From positions 1 through 5,403 of the forward strand of contig JAJAYR010000038.1 in NCBI GenBank assembly GCA_026786155.1: DNA of 5,403 nucleotides, in the 5' to 3' direction. Made by a program: the position numbers and the translations under genes. The notes below the pieces were generated by a model. That model searched no databases. It was not told the origin of the DNA and saw only the letters and a program-made list of their open reading frames with translations. Shown here one piece after another: positions 1-5,381 of the stretch. Each line of letters starts with the position of its first letter. The first letter of the stretch is position 1. Source of the DNA: Pyrinomonadaceae bacterium. Its GTDB lineage: Bacteria > Acidobacteriota > Blastocatellia > Pyrinomonadales > Pyrinomonadaceae.

Positions 1-28
1 ATAATTTGCACAGGCTAAAAATAAATAT

Positions 29-60
29 TTGACTCCTAAACACACCAAAGAAACTAAAAT
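29..60 (+). promoter_or_regulatory. Weak candidate promoter ahead of the MoxR gene
   Basis: TTGACT at 29-34 is a good -35-like hexamer and TAAAAT at 55-60 is a 5-of-6 match to a -10 box. The spacing is 20 bases, which is longer than the usual 16-18, so this is only a candidate. The surrounding 113 bases are strongly AT-rich and contain no ORF, which is what a leader region would look like. No clear Shine-Dalgarno site precedes the ATG at 114. Confidence 0.2.
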
Positions 61-113
61 AAAAATCTAAATTTTTCGTATCTTTGGTTTGTTTCCCAGA
101 CAAAAAAATAATA

Positions 114-1067
114 ATGCTGACTTACACACCAACAACCGTTGCACATATCACGAACGAACTCGGCAAAGTCATTGTCGGGCAGGACGAAGTTATCGAACAA
201 ATTCTCGTCGCCGTTCTCGCCGAAGGACACGCGCTTTTGGAAGGCGTTCCCGGCACTTCGAAAACTTTGACCGTCAAAACTTTGGCGAACATTATCGGCG
301 CACAGTTTTCGCGGATTCAGTTCACGCCCGATTTGATGCCGTCCGATATTACCGGCACGAATGTTTTCAATATGCAGTCGTCGGAATTTTCCTTGCGCCA
401 AGGTCCGATTTTTACGGATATTTTGTTAGCCGACGAAATCAACCGCACACCGCCGAAAACGCAAGCCGCGCTGCTCGAAGCGATGGAAGAACGGCAAACG
501 ACGATTGACGGCGAACGCTATCCGCTTGCGCCATTATTCACGGTTTTAGCGACGGAAAATCCCATTGAATACGAAGGAACTTACCCGCTGCCCGAAGCGC
601 AGTTGGACAGATTTTTGATGAAAATTCTGATTGATTATCCGAACGCGGACGCGGAACTCGAAATCGTTTCGCGTTGGGACGCGGGCTTTAACGCCCGTCA
701 ATTCGAGCAGGTCGAACTCGTGCCGCTGCCGCCGGAAATGTCTATTCAAAACTGCCGCGCCGAAGTTAAAGCGATGCGAATGGAAGCCGGAGTTCAAAAA
801 TACATCGTCGAAATCGTGCGAAAATCGCGCACCCATCCGACGATTCTCTACGGCGCAAGTCCACGCGCTTCGGTCGCATTATTATTATGTTCAAAGGCAT
901 TAGCCGCGATTCGCGGGCGCGATTTCCCGACTCCCGACGACGTGCGCGATGTCGCCGCGCCGGTTCTGCGTCATCGTTTAGCCTTACGCGCCGAAGCCGA
1001 ACTTGACGGCGCAACCAACGATATGGTGATTTCCGATATTCTCAAAACGGTCGAAGTTCCGCGATAA
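114..1067 (+). CDS. MoxR-family AAA+ ATPase
   Basis: A 317-residue cytoplasmic AAA+ ATPase of the MoxR type. Such proteins act as chaperone-like ATPases, often with VWA-domain partners, in maturation or assembly of protein complexes; the substrate here is unknown. Seen in the protein: Walker A GVPGTSKT (44-51), Walker B ILLADEINR (103-111), sensor 1 ATENP (146-150), the LDRF arginine-finger region (164-167) and the sensor-2-like GASPRA (247-252) in the C-terminal lid domain. Walker A has Ser at the position where classical P-loops have Gly; Ala or Ser there is common in MoxR. The length is typical, so it looks intact. I chose the ATG at 114 over the in-frame TTG at 84, because the extra ten residues do not look like part of the family's N-terminus. 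The usual downstream DUF58 and VWA genes are absent; mnmA follows after a repeat-filled gap. Family assignment is firm, specific role unknown. Confidence 0.95.
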   Translation: MLTYTPTTVAHITNELGKVIVGQDEVIEQILVAVLAEGHALLEGVPGTSKTLTVKTLANIIGAQFSRIQFTPDLMPSDITGTNVFNMQSSEFSLRQGPIFTDILLADEINRTPPKTQAALLEAMEERQTTIDGERYPLAPLFTVLATENPIEYEGTYPLPEAQLDRFLMKILIDYPNADAELEIVSRWDAGFNARQFEQVELVPLPPEMSIQNCRAEVKAMRMEAGVQKYIVEIVRKSRTHPTILYGASPRASVALLLCSKALAAIRGRDFPTPDDVRDVAAPVLRHRLALRAEAELDGATNDMVISDILKTVEVPR

Positions 1068-1070
1068 AAG

Positions 1071-1178
1071 AAAGAATTTAACAGGATTTACAGGATTTAC
1101 AGGATAAGTTTTAAAGTGCGTTCGCGGCGTTCTGGTTCTTAATCCTGCTTATCCTGCCGATCCTGTTAAATTTTCTTT
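1071..1178. repeat. Intergenic inverted repeat made of 9-base-periodic CAGGAT units
   Basis: The left arm has CAGGAT at 1082-1087, 1091-1096 and 1100-1105, an exact 9-base pitch. The right arm has the complement ATCCTG at 1142-1147, 1151-1156 and 1160-1165, again at 9 bases. The outer 13 bases, 1075-1087 and 1160-1172, are perfectly complementary. The two inner hexamer pairs also match, but the 3-base spacers between them do not (TTA against CCG and CTT). The loop is 36 bases between the innermost hexamers. A T-rich run (1171-1178) follows the right arm, so a weak intrinsic terminator for the MoxR gene is possible. The pattern resembles dispersed intergenic repeats I recall from several bacterial phyla; copy number here cannot be judged from one window. 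Confidence 0.8.
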
Positions 1179-1181
1179 AGT

Positions 1182-1187
1182 TATAAT
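1182..1187 (+). promoter_or_regulatory. Perfect TATAAT -10 box just upstream of mnmA
   Basis: TATAAT ends 7 bases before the ATG at 1195, so transcription would begin at or next to the start codon, giving a leaderless or nearly leaderless mRNA. No convincing -35 lies at 16-18 bases upstream, where the right arm of the inverted repeat sits (GATCCT at 1159-1164). No Shine-Dalgarno site is seen between the box and the ATG, which agrees with a leaderless start. Chance occurrence in this AT-rich patch cannot be excluded. Confidence 0.4.
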
Positions 1188-1194
1188 AGATGTT

Positions 1195-2304
1195 ATGAAA
1201 ATCGCAGTAGCAATGAGCGGCGGTGTTGATTCGTCAAGCGCGGCGGCACTTCTTAAAGAACAGGGACACGAACTCGTCGGTTTCACGATGCAGTTGTGGA
1301 ATCAGCGGCGCGGCATTTCGGTTGACGAAAACGGCGATTCGCTGCCGTCGCGCTGCTGTTCGCTCGACGACGTTTATGATGCGCGGCGCGTCGCGGAAAG
1401 TTTGGGAATGCCTTTTTACGTTCTTAATCTCGAAAAAGATTTTGAGGAATCGGTCGTCAAACCTTTCGTCGAAGATTATCTGAACGGCGAAACGCCGATT
1501 CCGTGCGTCGCCTGTAATTCGCGTCTGAAATTCGCCTCGCTCGACAAATTGGCGCAGAGTTTGGATTGCGATAAAGTCGCCACCGGACATTACGCGCGAG
1601 TCGAATACGACGAAGCGGCGCATCGTTACCGTTTGTTTCGCGGCAGAAATCATTGGAAAGACCAAACCTATTTTTTGTGGGAATTGACGCAAGACCAACT
1701 TTCCCGCGCCTATTTTCCGCTCGGCGAAATGCTGAAATCAGAAGTCCGCGACATCGCCCGTGATGCAAATCTTTACGTCGCCGAAAAAAAGGAATCGCAG
1801 GAAATCTGCTTCGTTCCCGACGGCGATTATTCGGGCTTTATTGACCGCTATCTAACGCACGAAGACCGCGCGGACAAACTGCCGAAAGGCGGCGAAATCG
1901 TCAACCAACAAGGCGAAAAAATCGGCGAACATTCGGGAATTCATCGCTATACCATCGGACAGCGGCGCGGGCTTGGAATCGCGCACGAAAAACCGCTTTA
2001 CGTCGTGCAAATCGAACGCGCCAAAAATCAAATCATCGCGGGCGAAGCCGAAGAATTAGACTGTCTGGAATTTACCGCGAAAGGTGTTAATTGGGTCGCT
2101 TTTGACGAGCCAAACGAACCCGTTCGCGCCGCTGTCAAAGTCCGTTACCGCCACGAACCGGCGCAGGCGACGATTTATGCTCTGCCGGAAAATCGCGCCC
2201 GAATCGTTTTCGACGAACCGCAACGCGCCATCACGCCCGGACAGGCGACGATTTTCTACGACGACGAAGAGTGTATCGGCGGCGGTTGGATTGTGAAAAA
2301 TTGA
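1195..2304 (+). CDS. mnmA: tRNA-specific 2-thiouridylase MnmA
   Basis: A 369-residue cytoplasmic enzyme that activates C2 of the wobble uridine (U34) in tRNA-Lys, -Glu and -Gln with ATP and inserts sulfur delivered from a cysteine desulfurase. Seen: the PP-loop SGGVDSS (8-14), GHYAR (131-135), KDQTYFLW (155-162), TIGQRRGLG (253-261) and a C-terminal beta-barrel ending in GGGWIV. By alignment from memory with the E. coli enzyme (368 aa), Cys107 (followed by Asn) matches catalytic Cys102 and Cys205 in EICFV matches Cys199. Cys104 takes the place of E. coli Asp99, giving a CxxC plus distal Cys set, a form linked to iron-sulfur binding in this enzyme class. An insertion around residues 38-56 with RCCSLDDVYDARR is typical of many non-proteobacterial MnmA proteins. 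The ATG at 1195 places the PP-loop at the expected N-terminal position. The gene is complete and may be cotranscribed with the small genes that begin 22 bases downstream. Confidence 0.97.
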   Translation: MKIAVAMSGGVDSSSAAALLKEQGHELVGFTMQLWNQRRGISVDENGDSLPSRCCSLDDVYDARRVAESLGMPFYVLNLEKDFEESVVKPFVEDYLNGETPIPCVACNSRLKFASLDKLAQSLDCDKVATGHYARVEYDEAAHRYRLFRGRNHWKDQTYFLWELTQDQLSRAYFPLGEMLKSEVRDIARDANLYVAEKKESQEICFVPDGDYSGFIDRYLTHEDRADKLPKGGEIVNQQGEKIGEHSGIHRYTIGQRRGLGIAHEKPLYVVQIERAKNQIIAGEAEELDCLEFTAKGVNWVAFDEPNEPVRAAVKVRYRHEPAQATIYALPENRARIVFDEPQRAITPGQATIFYDDEECIGGGWIVKN

Positions 2305-2314
2305 TAATTATAAA

Positions 2315-2318
2315 AGGA
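2315..2318 (+). promoter_or_regulatory. Shine-Dalgarno site for the 62-residue protein
   Basis: AGGA lies 8 bases before the ATG at 2327, in an A-rich context. It is one of the clearest ribosome binding sites in the window and is the main reason to accept the following small gene as real. Confidence 0.7.
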
Positions 2319-2326
2319 AAAATAAA

Positions 2327-2515
2327 ATGGCACAAGAGAAAAAAAGATTGAGCAAAAACGCCAAAGCCGCGTTAAAAATACTGAACGATTCCAAACTTTT
2401 GGCAAATGCCAAAGCCTCGGAAGAATCAGCCGCCTCGCAAGAATTCAAAGCGGAAAGTTCTTCAAATAAACCAAGCACGGCGATTAAAGCGCGACCTGAT
2501 AAGAAACGCGGATAA
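2327..2515 (+). CDS. Small Lys/Ala/Ser-rich hypothetical protein (62 aa), first gene of the kinase cluster
   Basis: I do not recognise this protein. It has 62 residues, with 12 Lys, 12 Ala and 9 Ser. Residues about 5-30 (KRLSKNAKAALKILND and on) look helical and amphipathic; residues about 30-62 are Ser/Lys/Pro-rich and probably disordered, ending in a basic DKKRG. There is no signal peptide, membrane segment or Cys. A good AGGA site at proper spacing supports translation. It begins 22 bases after mnmA and ends 24 bases before the zeta-like kinase, so it is likely cotranscribed with the kinase and perhaps with mnmA. It could be a nucleic-acid-binding accessory protein or a candidate partner of the kinase, but neither is shown by the sequence. 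Homologues with conserved position would be the best support. Confidence 0.65.
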   Translation: MAQEKKRLSKNAKAALKILNDSKLLANAKASEESAASQEFKAESSSNKPSTAIKARPDKKRG

Positions 2516-2539
2516 AAAAGACGATTATTTTCCGAAGCG

Positions 2540-3115
2540 ATGTCAAAAGAGTTAGTTATTATCGCCGGCGCCAACGGTGTCGGCAAAACGACGTTCGCCC
2601 GCGCTTTTTTGCAGGAATACGATTATGAATTTCTGAACGCCGATGAAATCGCCAAAAGTCTTTCGGCGGAAAATCCGGCGGGAAAGAAAATCAGCGCGGG
2701 AAAATTGTTCTTTCAAAACCTGCACAAAGCCGTCGCCGATAACCAATCGCTGCTCATCGAAAGCACACTCGCGGGTCGTTATTTACAAAAGTTTATCGAA
2801 AGCCCGAAAGCCGAAGATTACACGATGAGAATCATTTTTCTGTTCGCCGAATCGCCGGAAATTTTGATTGAACGCATTGCCGAAAGAGTGAAAAAAGGCG
2901 GGCATTTCGTTCCCGAAGCAGATGTGCGAAGACGTTTTCGGCGCGGAAAGGAAAACTTTTGGAACACTTACAGAAATCTCGCCACGCGCTGGAGTTTGAT
3001 TTATAATTCGGAGAGAAATTTCCAAGAAATCGCGTTCGGCGAAAAAGACGAATTTTTGGTAGTTGACGAAAATTTATTCCAAATTTTCAAGAAAGAAATT
3101 TATGAAAAAGCCTGA
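2540..3115 (+). CDS. Zeta-toxin-like P-loop kinase (COG4185 type)
   Basis: A 191-residue P-loop NTPase resembling the zeta-toxin family / COG4185 predicted kinases. Classical zeta toxins phosphorylate UDP-N-acetylglucosamine and block wall synthesis; the substrate of this branch is not established. Seen: Walker A GANGVGKTT (10-18), NAD (33-35) with Asp35 at the place of a conserved acid, ESTLAGR (74-80), the strand MRIIFLFAESPE (96-107) and the basic motif RVKKGGHFVP...DVRRRFRRG (116-136), where the Arg residues likely contact phosphates as in the lid of related kinases. It is shorter than epsilon-zeta system toxins (roughly 270-290 aa) but fits the COG4185 size. All key motifs are intact. 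The ATG at 2540 sits directly before the Walker A strand; no strong ribosome site is seen. The last 14 bases overlap the next gene, which suggests translational coupling. Alternatives are a housekeeping small-molecule kinase or a toxin with a partner in the flanking small genes. Confidence 0.85.
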   Translation: MSKELVIIAGANGVGKTTFARAFLQEYDYEFLNADEIAKSLSAENPAGKKISAGKLFFQNLHKAVADNQSLLIESTLAGRYLQKFIESPKAEDYTMRIIFLFAESPEILIERIAERVKKGGHFVPEADVRRRFRRGKENFWNTYRNLATRWSLIYNSERNFQEIAFGEKDEFLVVDENLFQIFKKEIYEKA

Positions 3116-3308
3116 AATAAGCCGTGAAACTTACGAACAAACAATGGAAACCGTCCGCATCGGCAACCGCGCCGTCCGCCGGGCGCAGGAAGAAAATCAT
3201 CGTTTAGGTTTGCCGAATATCTATTGGCGCAACGGCAGAATCGTTTATGAAATGCCGAACGGCGAAATTATCGTCAAGGAAAATGTCGGTCAGAACCGTG
3301 AGCGGTAG
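3102..3308 (+). CDS. Small protein (68 aa) overlapping the kinase gene; candidate antitoxin
   Basis: A 68-residue soluble protein with no signal or membrane segment. Residues about 5-34 look like one long charged helix (YEQTMETVRIGNRAVRRAQE), followed by LGLPNIYWRNGRIVYEMPNG (36-55) that reads as a beta hairpin. This helix plus G-x-P-N-x-Y...NG-x-I-x-Y-x-x-P-N-G layout resembles short proteins I recall beside COG4185 kinases, so a role as the kinase's antitoxin is a reasonable inference, not a demonstrated one. I chose the ATG at 3102 over the TTG-type start at 3063, which would overlap the kinase by a further 39 bases. The reading frame differs from the kinase frame, and the 14-base overlap suggests coupled translation and near-equal synthesis. 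The final six residues and the TAG stop (3306-3308) are encoded in the left arm of the long inverted repeat, so the native C-terminus may have been altered by it. Confidence 0.75.
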   Translation: MKKPEISRETYEQTMETVRIGNRAVRRAQEENHRLGLPNIYWRNGRIVYEMPNGEIIVKENVGQNRER

Positions 3309-3366
3309 CGACCGGCTGAAATTATTCATCTCTTTTCAGTCGGTCGTTATCGCTCACGGTTCTGAC
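3289..3366. repeat. 33-base inverted repeat with 12-base loop at the junction of convergent genes
   Basis: Left arm 3289-3321 and right arm 3334-3366 match at 30 of 33 positions; the loop is 3322-3333. The three differences (3305/3350, 3308/3347, 3315/3340) all put G on the left and T on the right, so + strand RNA forms a continuous 33-bp stem with three G-U pairs, while minus-strand RNA would have three A-C mismatches. The left arm holds the last codons and TAG stop of the rightward 68-residue gene. The right arm and loop hold the last 14 codons and TAA stop of the leftward oxidoreductase. No U-run follows either arm, so a classical intrinsic terminator is not seen, though the stem may stop or protect both mRNAs. 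It looks like a dispersed, palindromic repeat unit that landed between the two genes. Confidence 0.9.
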
Positions 3367-4416
3367 GTTCCTGCTATCTTCCTGTCTTTCCGTATTTTCT
3401 ATCTCCAAAATCAAATCCGCGCCGTAACATTTGGCGGGCGTTTGGAACCCGGCGCAGAAATTCCCTGCCGATATTTTTTCGGCGATTTTCAGCGCGGTTA
3501 AAACAGTCGTCGTGTAGCCTTCGGGACAAATCAGACGCGCTTCAACCTTATTTCCTTTTTCCTCGGACGCTTCGCCCCACAGATAAGTTTTGCCGTTTTT
3601 TCGCGCTTTTTCGTTCGGTCCGCCTTCGGGAATTTGATTTTGCAGATAACTTTGAACGGGTTTCGTCTGCAAAAGCCAGCCGAGATAGCGGCTAAGTTTC
3701 AGCATTTTCAAATTCGCTTCCGGCACGACCGTATAAACTTCGATATTCGGAATTCCAGTCGAATAAAACGCCGTCGAAACGTCGCCCCACGGAATCGTTA
3801 CGGCGGTTTTCGTCGCGTCGCCAAAATTTATTTCGCGCGTTCGATAAGCGGCGGGAACTCGTGTGATTTCACCGTCCTGGCGAATCGCGCCGCCCGCGCC
3901 AATGTTCATCGTCATCGTCGCCCGCGTCCCGTGCGAAATGCCGCCCAAACCGTGAAAAGCCAGCGTCAAACTCGTCGCCGTCGGCAAAAGATTTTTCAGA
4001 TGCAGAGCTAAACAATCCGACGGCACGACATCGAAACCGATGCCCGGCATAATCATAATTCCGGCTTTTTTTGCTGACTCGTCAAGTTTCGCCATCGCTT
4101 CAAAAACCGCGATTTCGCCCGTGATGTCCGTGTAATGTTTGCCGAGACGCAGACACGCTTCGACCATTTTTTGCGCTGTCAGCGAAAATGGTCCGGCGCA
4201 ATGGATGACGAAATCAACTTCTTTCAACGTATATTCGAGCGATTTTTTATCTTCGAGCGAAAACGTGCGACAGGTTAAATTCAATTCCTTCGCCAGCGGT
4301 TCGATTTTATTCTGACTTCGCCCCGCCAATATCGGTTTCAACCCGCGCCGCGCCGCCTCACGCGCGATAAGTTCGCCCGTGTAACCGTTCGCGCCGTAAA
4401 TTAGAAAATTATTCAT
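3322..4416 (-). CDS. Saccharopine dehydrogenase-family NAD(P)-binding oxidoreductase
   Basis: A 364-residue soluble oxidoreductase of the COG3268 / saccharopine dehydrogenase NADP-binding family, which includes mycobacterial trans-acting enoyl reductase. Seen: an N-terminal Rossmann fold with GANGYTG (8-14), then AGRS (31-34) for the adenosine end of NAD(P), VIHCAGPFS (70-78), HYTDITGE (94-101) and MPGIGFDVVPSDC (123-135), all hallmarks of this family. The C-terminal catalytic domain runs to about residue 340. The substrate cannot be told from sequence; lipid-related reduction is known for some relatives, and true lysine metabolism is unlikely. The start overlaps the ywbE stop in an ATGA arrangement, so translation is probably coupled. 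Residues 351-361 are encoded exactly by the right arm of the inverted repeat and 362-364 by its loop, so the last 14 residues look like an acquired tail. Base composition otherwise matches the neighbours. Confidence 0.9.
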   Translation of the reverse strand: MNNFLIYGANGYTGELIAREAARRGLKPILAGRSQNKIEPLAKELNLTCRTFSLEDKKSLEYTLKEVDFVIHCAGPFSLTAQKMVEACLRLGKHYTDITGEIAVFEAMAKLDESAKKAGIMIMPGIGFDVVPSDCLALHLKNLLPTATSLTLAFHGLGGISHGTRATMTMNIGAGGAIRQDGEITRVPAAYRTREINFGDATKTAVTIPWGDVSTAFYSTGIPNIEVYTVVPEANLKMLKLSRYLGWLLQTKPVQSYLQNQIPEGGPNEKARKNGKTYLWGEASEEKGNKVEARLICPEGYTTTVLTALKIAEKISAGNFCAGFQTPAKCYGADLILEIENTERQEDSRNVRTVSDNDRLKRDE

Positions 4417-4616
4417 TTATCTTCCACCAAAATTTCCTGCACACGCCCGACTTGCCCGTCGGTCAGGCGAACTTTGATGCCGTACGGATGATTGCCCGAA
4501 TTGGTCAGCAAATCTTTGACGATGCCGACGGTTTGTTTGCCGGTGCGCTGGTCTTGTTTCAGAACAATGGCGACTTTTAATCCGGCGCGGATATTTTTTC
4601 TTTCACGATGCGGCAT
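4413..4616 (-). CDS. ywbE: YwbE family protein (small, function unknown)
   Basis: A 67-residue conserved protein of the YwbE (DUF2196) family; the biochemical role of the family is not known to me. Seen: the family signature IRAGLKVAIVLKQDQRTGKQ (9-28), then GIVKDLLTNSGNHPYGIKVR and LTDGQVGRVQEI towards the C-terminus. The short beta-rich, KOW-like layout suggests a small barrel that could bind RNA or protein, which is inference. I chose the ATG at 4616 because GGAG sits 9 bases upstream; the in-frame TTG at 4631 lies at the edge of that site and would add only five residues. It follows aat by 26 bases, and its TGA stop overlaps the ATG of the oxidoreductase by four bases, so it is the middle gene of a likely operon. 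Confidence 0.93.
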   Translation of the reverse strand: MPHRERKNIRAGLKVAIVLKQDQRTGKQTVGIVKDLLTNSGNHPYGIKVRLTDGQVGRVQEILVEDK

Positions 4617-4625
4617 TTTATTTTT

Positions 4626-4629
4626 CTCC
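4626..4629 (-). promoter_or_regulatory. Shine-Dalgarno site of ywbE
   Basis: GGAG on the minus strand, with 9 bases to the ATG at 4616. It settles the ywbE start in favour of this ATG rather than the upstream TTG, because the TTG lies next to the site itself. Confidence 0.75.
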
Positions 4630-4642
4630 AAAACTCATAATT

Positions 4643-5335
4643 TCAAAAAAGTTTTAACTGTAATCTCTGCGTCGCTTCCAGTTTATCCAAAAACTTCGCG
4701 CGATGAATTTCCTTCGCGCCGAAAACTTCAGAATGCGGAGTCATCACCTGCGTGTCGAGCCACGTTGCGCCGTGCGTCTGCAAATGTTCGATTAAAAAAA
4801 GCAGAGCCAGTTTGGAGGCGTTCGAGGCGAGGTGAAACATACTTTCGCCGCAGAAAACGCCGCCCGCGTCCACGCCGTAAAGTCCGCCGACGAGTGCGCC
4901 GGATGCGTCCCAAACTTCGACGCTGTGCGCGTCGCCCGCCTTGTGAAACCGGCAGTAGGCTTCGATAAATTCTTTGTTTATCCACGTTCCCTTTTCGTGA
5001 GCGCGTTCAATGCGCGAGCAGTTTTCGATGACGGCGCGAAAATCTTTATCAATCGTAAAAGTGAAATCCGTTTTTTTGCGTTCTTTTTTCAGCGATCTCG
5101 GAACGTGCAAATCCGAAAATTCGAGAACGGCGCGAAGTTCCGGGCAGAACCACGGCAGCGGCAAATTCTCGATTCCCCACGGGAAAATGCCGCCGCGATA
5201 AGCGGAGCGCAAATTTTCAATCGTCATTTCGCCGCCGAAGCCGATGATGTCGCGGGCGTTGTAGAAAAATTCGCCGAACGAAACCCATTCGGTAAATTCG
5301 TGAAAACGCGGATTCGGGAAATTTATCGCAAACAT
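4643..5335 (-). CDS. aat: Leucyl/phenylalanyl-tRNA--protein transferase
   Basis: A 230-residue cytoplasmic enzyme that moves Leu or Phe from aminoacyl-tRNA to the N-terminal Arg or Lys of proteins, creating N-degrons read by ClpS and the ClpAP-type protease. Seen (numbered from the ATG at 5335): FPNP near the N-terminus (6-9), AYRGGIFPW (45-53), PWFCPELRAVL (61-71), GTWI (116-119), AHSVEVW (136-142), GGLYGV (150-155), FCGESMF (161-167) with the Glu of the active-site region, NASK (171-174), DTQV (194-197) with the conserved Gln, and HSEVFGAKEI (201-210). E. coli Aat has 234 residues. A TTG start at 5392 would add 19 residues with no family match, so the ATG at 5335 is preferred, though no clear ribosome site is seen. 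It heads a likely operon with ywbE, 26 bases downstream. No clp genes are in view. Confidence 0.95.
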   Translation of the reverse strand: MFAINFPNPRFHEFTEWVSFGEFFYNARDIIGFGGEMTIENLRSAYRGGIFPWGIENLPLPWFCPELRAVLEFSDLHVPRSLKKERKKTDFTFTIDKDFRAVIENCSRIERAHEKGTWINKEFIEAYCRFHKAGDAHSVEVWDASGALVGGLYGVDAGGVFCGESMFHLASNASKLALLFLIEHLQTHGATWLDTQVMTPHSEVFGAKEIHRAKFLDKLEATQRLQLKLF

Positions 5336-5375
5336 ATTTGAAAAGTTCGGATTTTTGCGGTTTCGCGGTGAAAAC

Positions 5376-5381
5376 TTTATA
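5376..5381 (-). promoter_or_regulatory. Possible -10 box upstream of aat
   Basis: TATAAA on the minus strand, in the context TGTGATTATAAAG, lies about 40 bases before the preferred aat start at 5335. The -35 region would run off the window edge, so it cannot be tested. If real, it would support the ATG at 5335 and exclude the TTG at 5392. Confidence 0.2.

Noticed and set aside
54..401. 115-residue minus-strand ORF across the moxR leader and start
   Set aside because: Mostly antisense to the conserved MoxR N-terminal domain and of unremarkable composition.
1071..1178. CRISPR-like short repeats
   Set aside because: The 9-base units are far too short and are arranged as two inverted arms rather than direct repeats with unique spacers.
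1234..1698. 154-residue minus-strand ORF opposite mnmA
   Set aside because: Antisense shadow of a clear MnmA coding frame; no ribosome site or family resemblance.
2286..2314. TTGGAT - 17 bases - TATAAA, a possible promoter inside the end of mnmA
   Set aside because: Only three of six -35 bases match, and a start about 7 bases after the -10 box would remove the good AGGA ribosome site of the next gene. It remains possible but is weaker than readthrough from mnmA.
3247..3501. 84-residue + strand ORF running through the inverted repeat
   Set aside because: Overlaps the 68-residue gene in another frame and then runs antisense to the oxidoreductase; no supporting signal.
4492..4968. 158-residue + strand ORF opposite ywbE and aat
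   Set aside because: Arg-rich, low-complexity translation antisense to two conserved genes; a by-product of their codon bias.
4832..5341. 169-residue + strand ORF opposite aat
   Set aside because: Lies wholly antisense to the well-conserved aat gene and has no recognisable motif.
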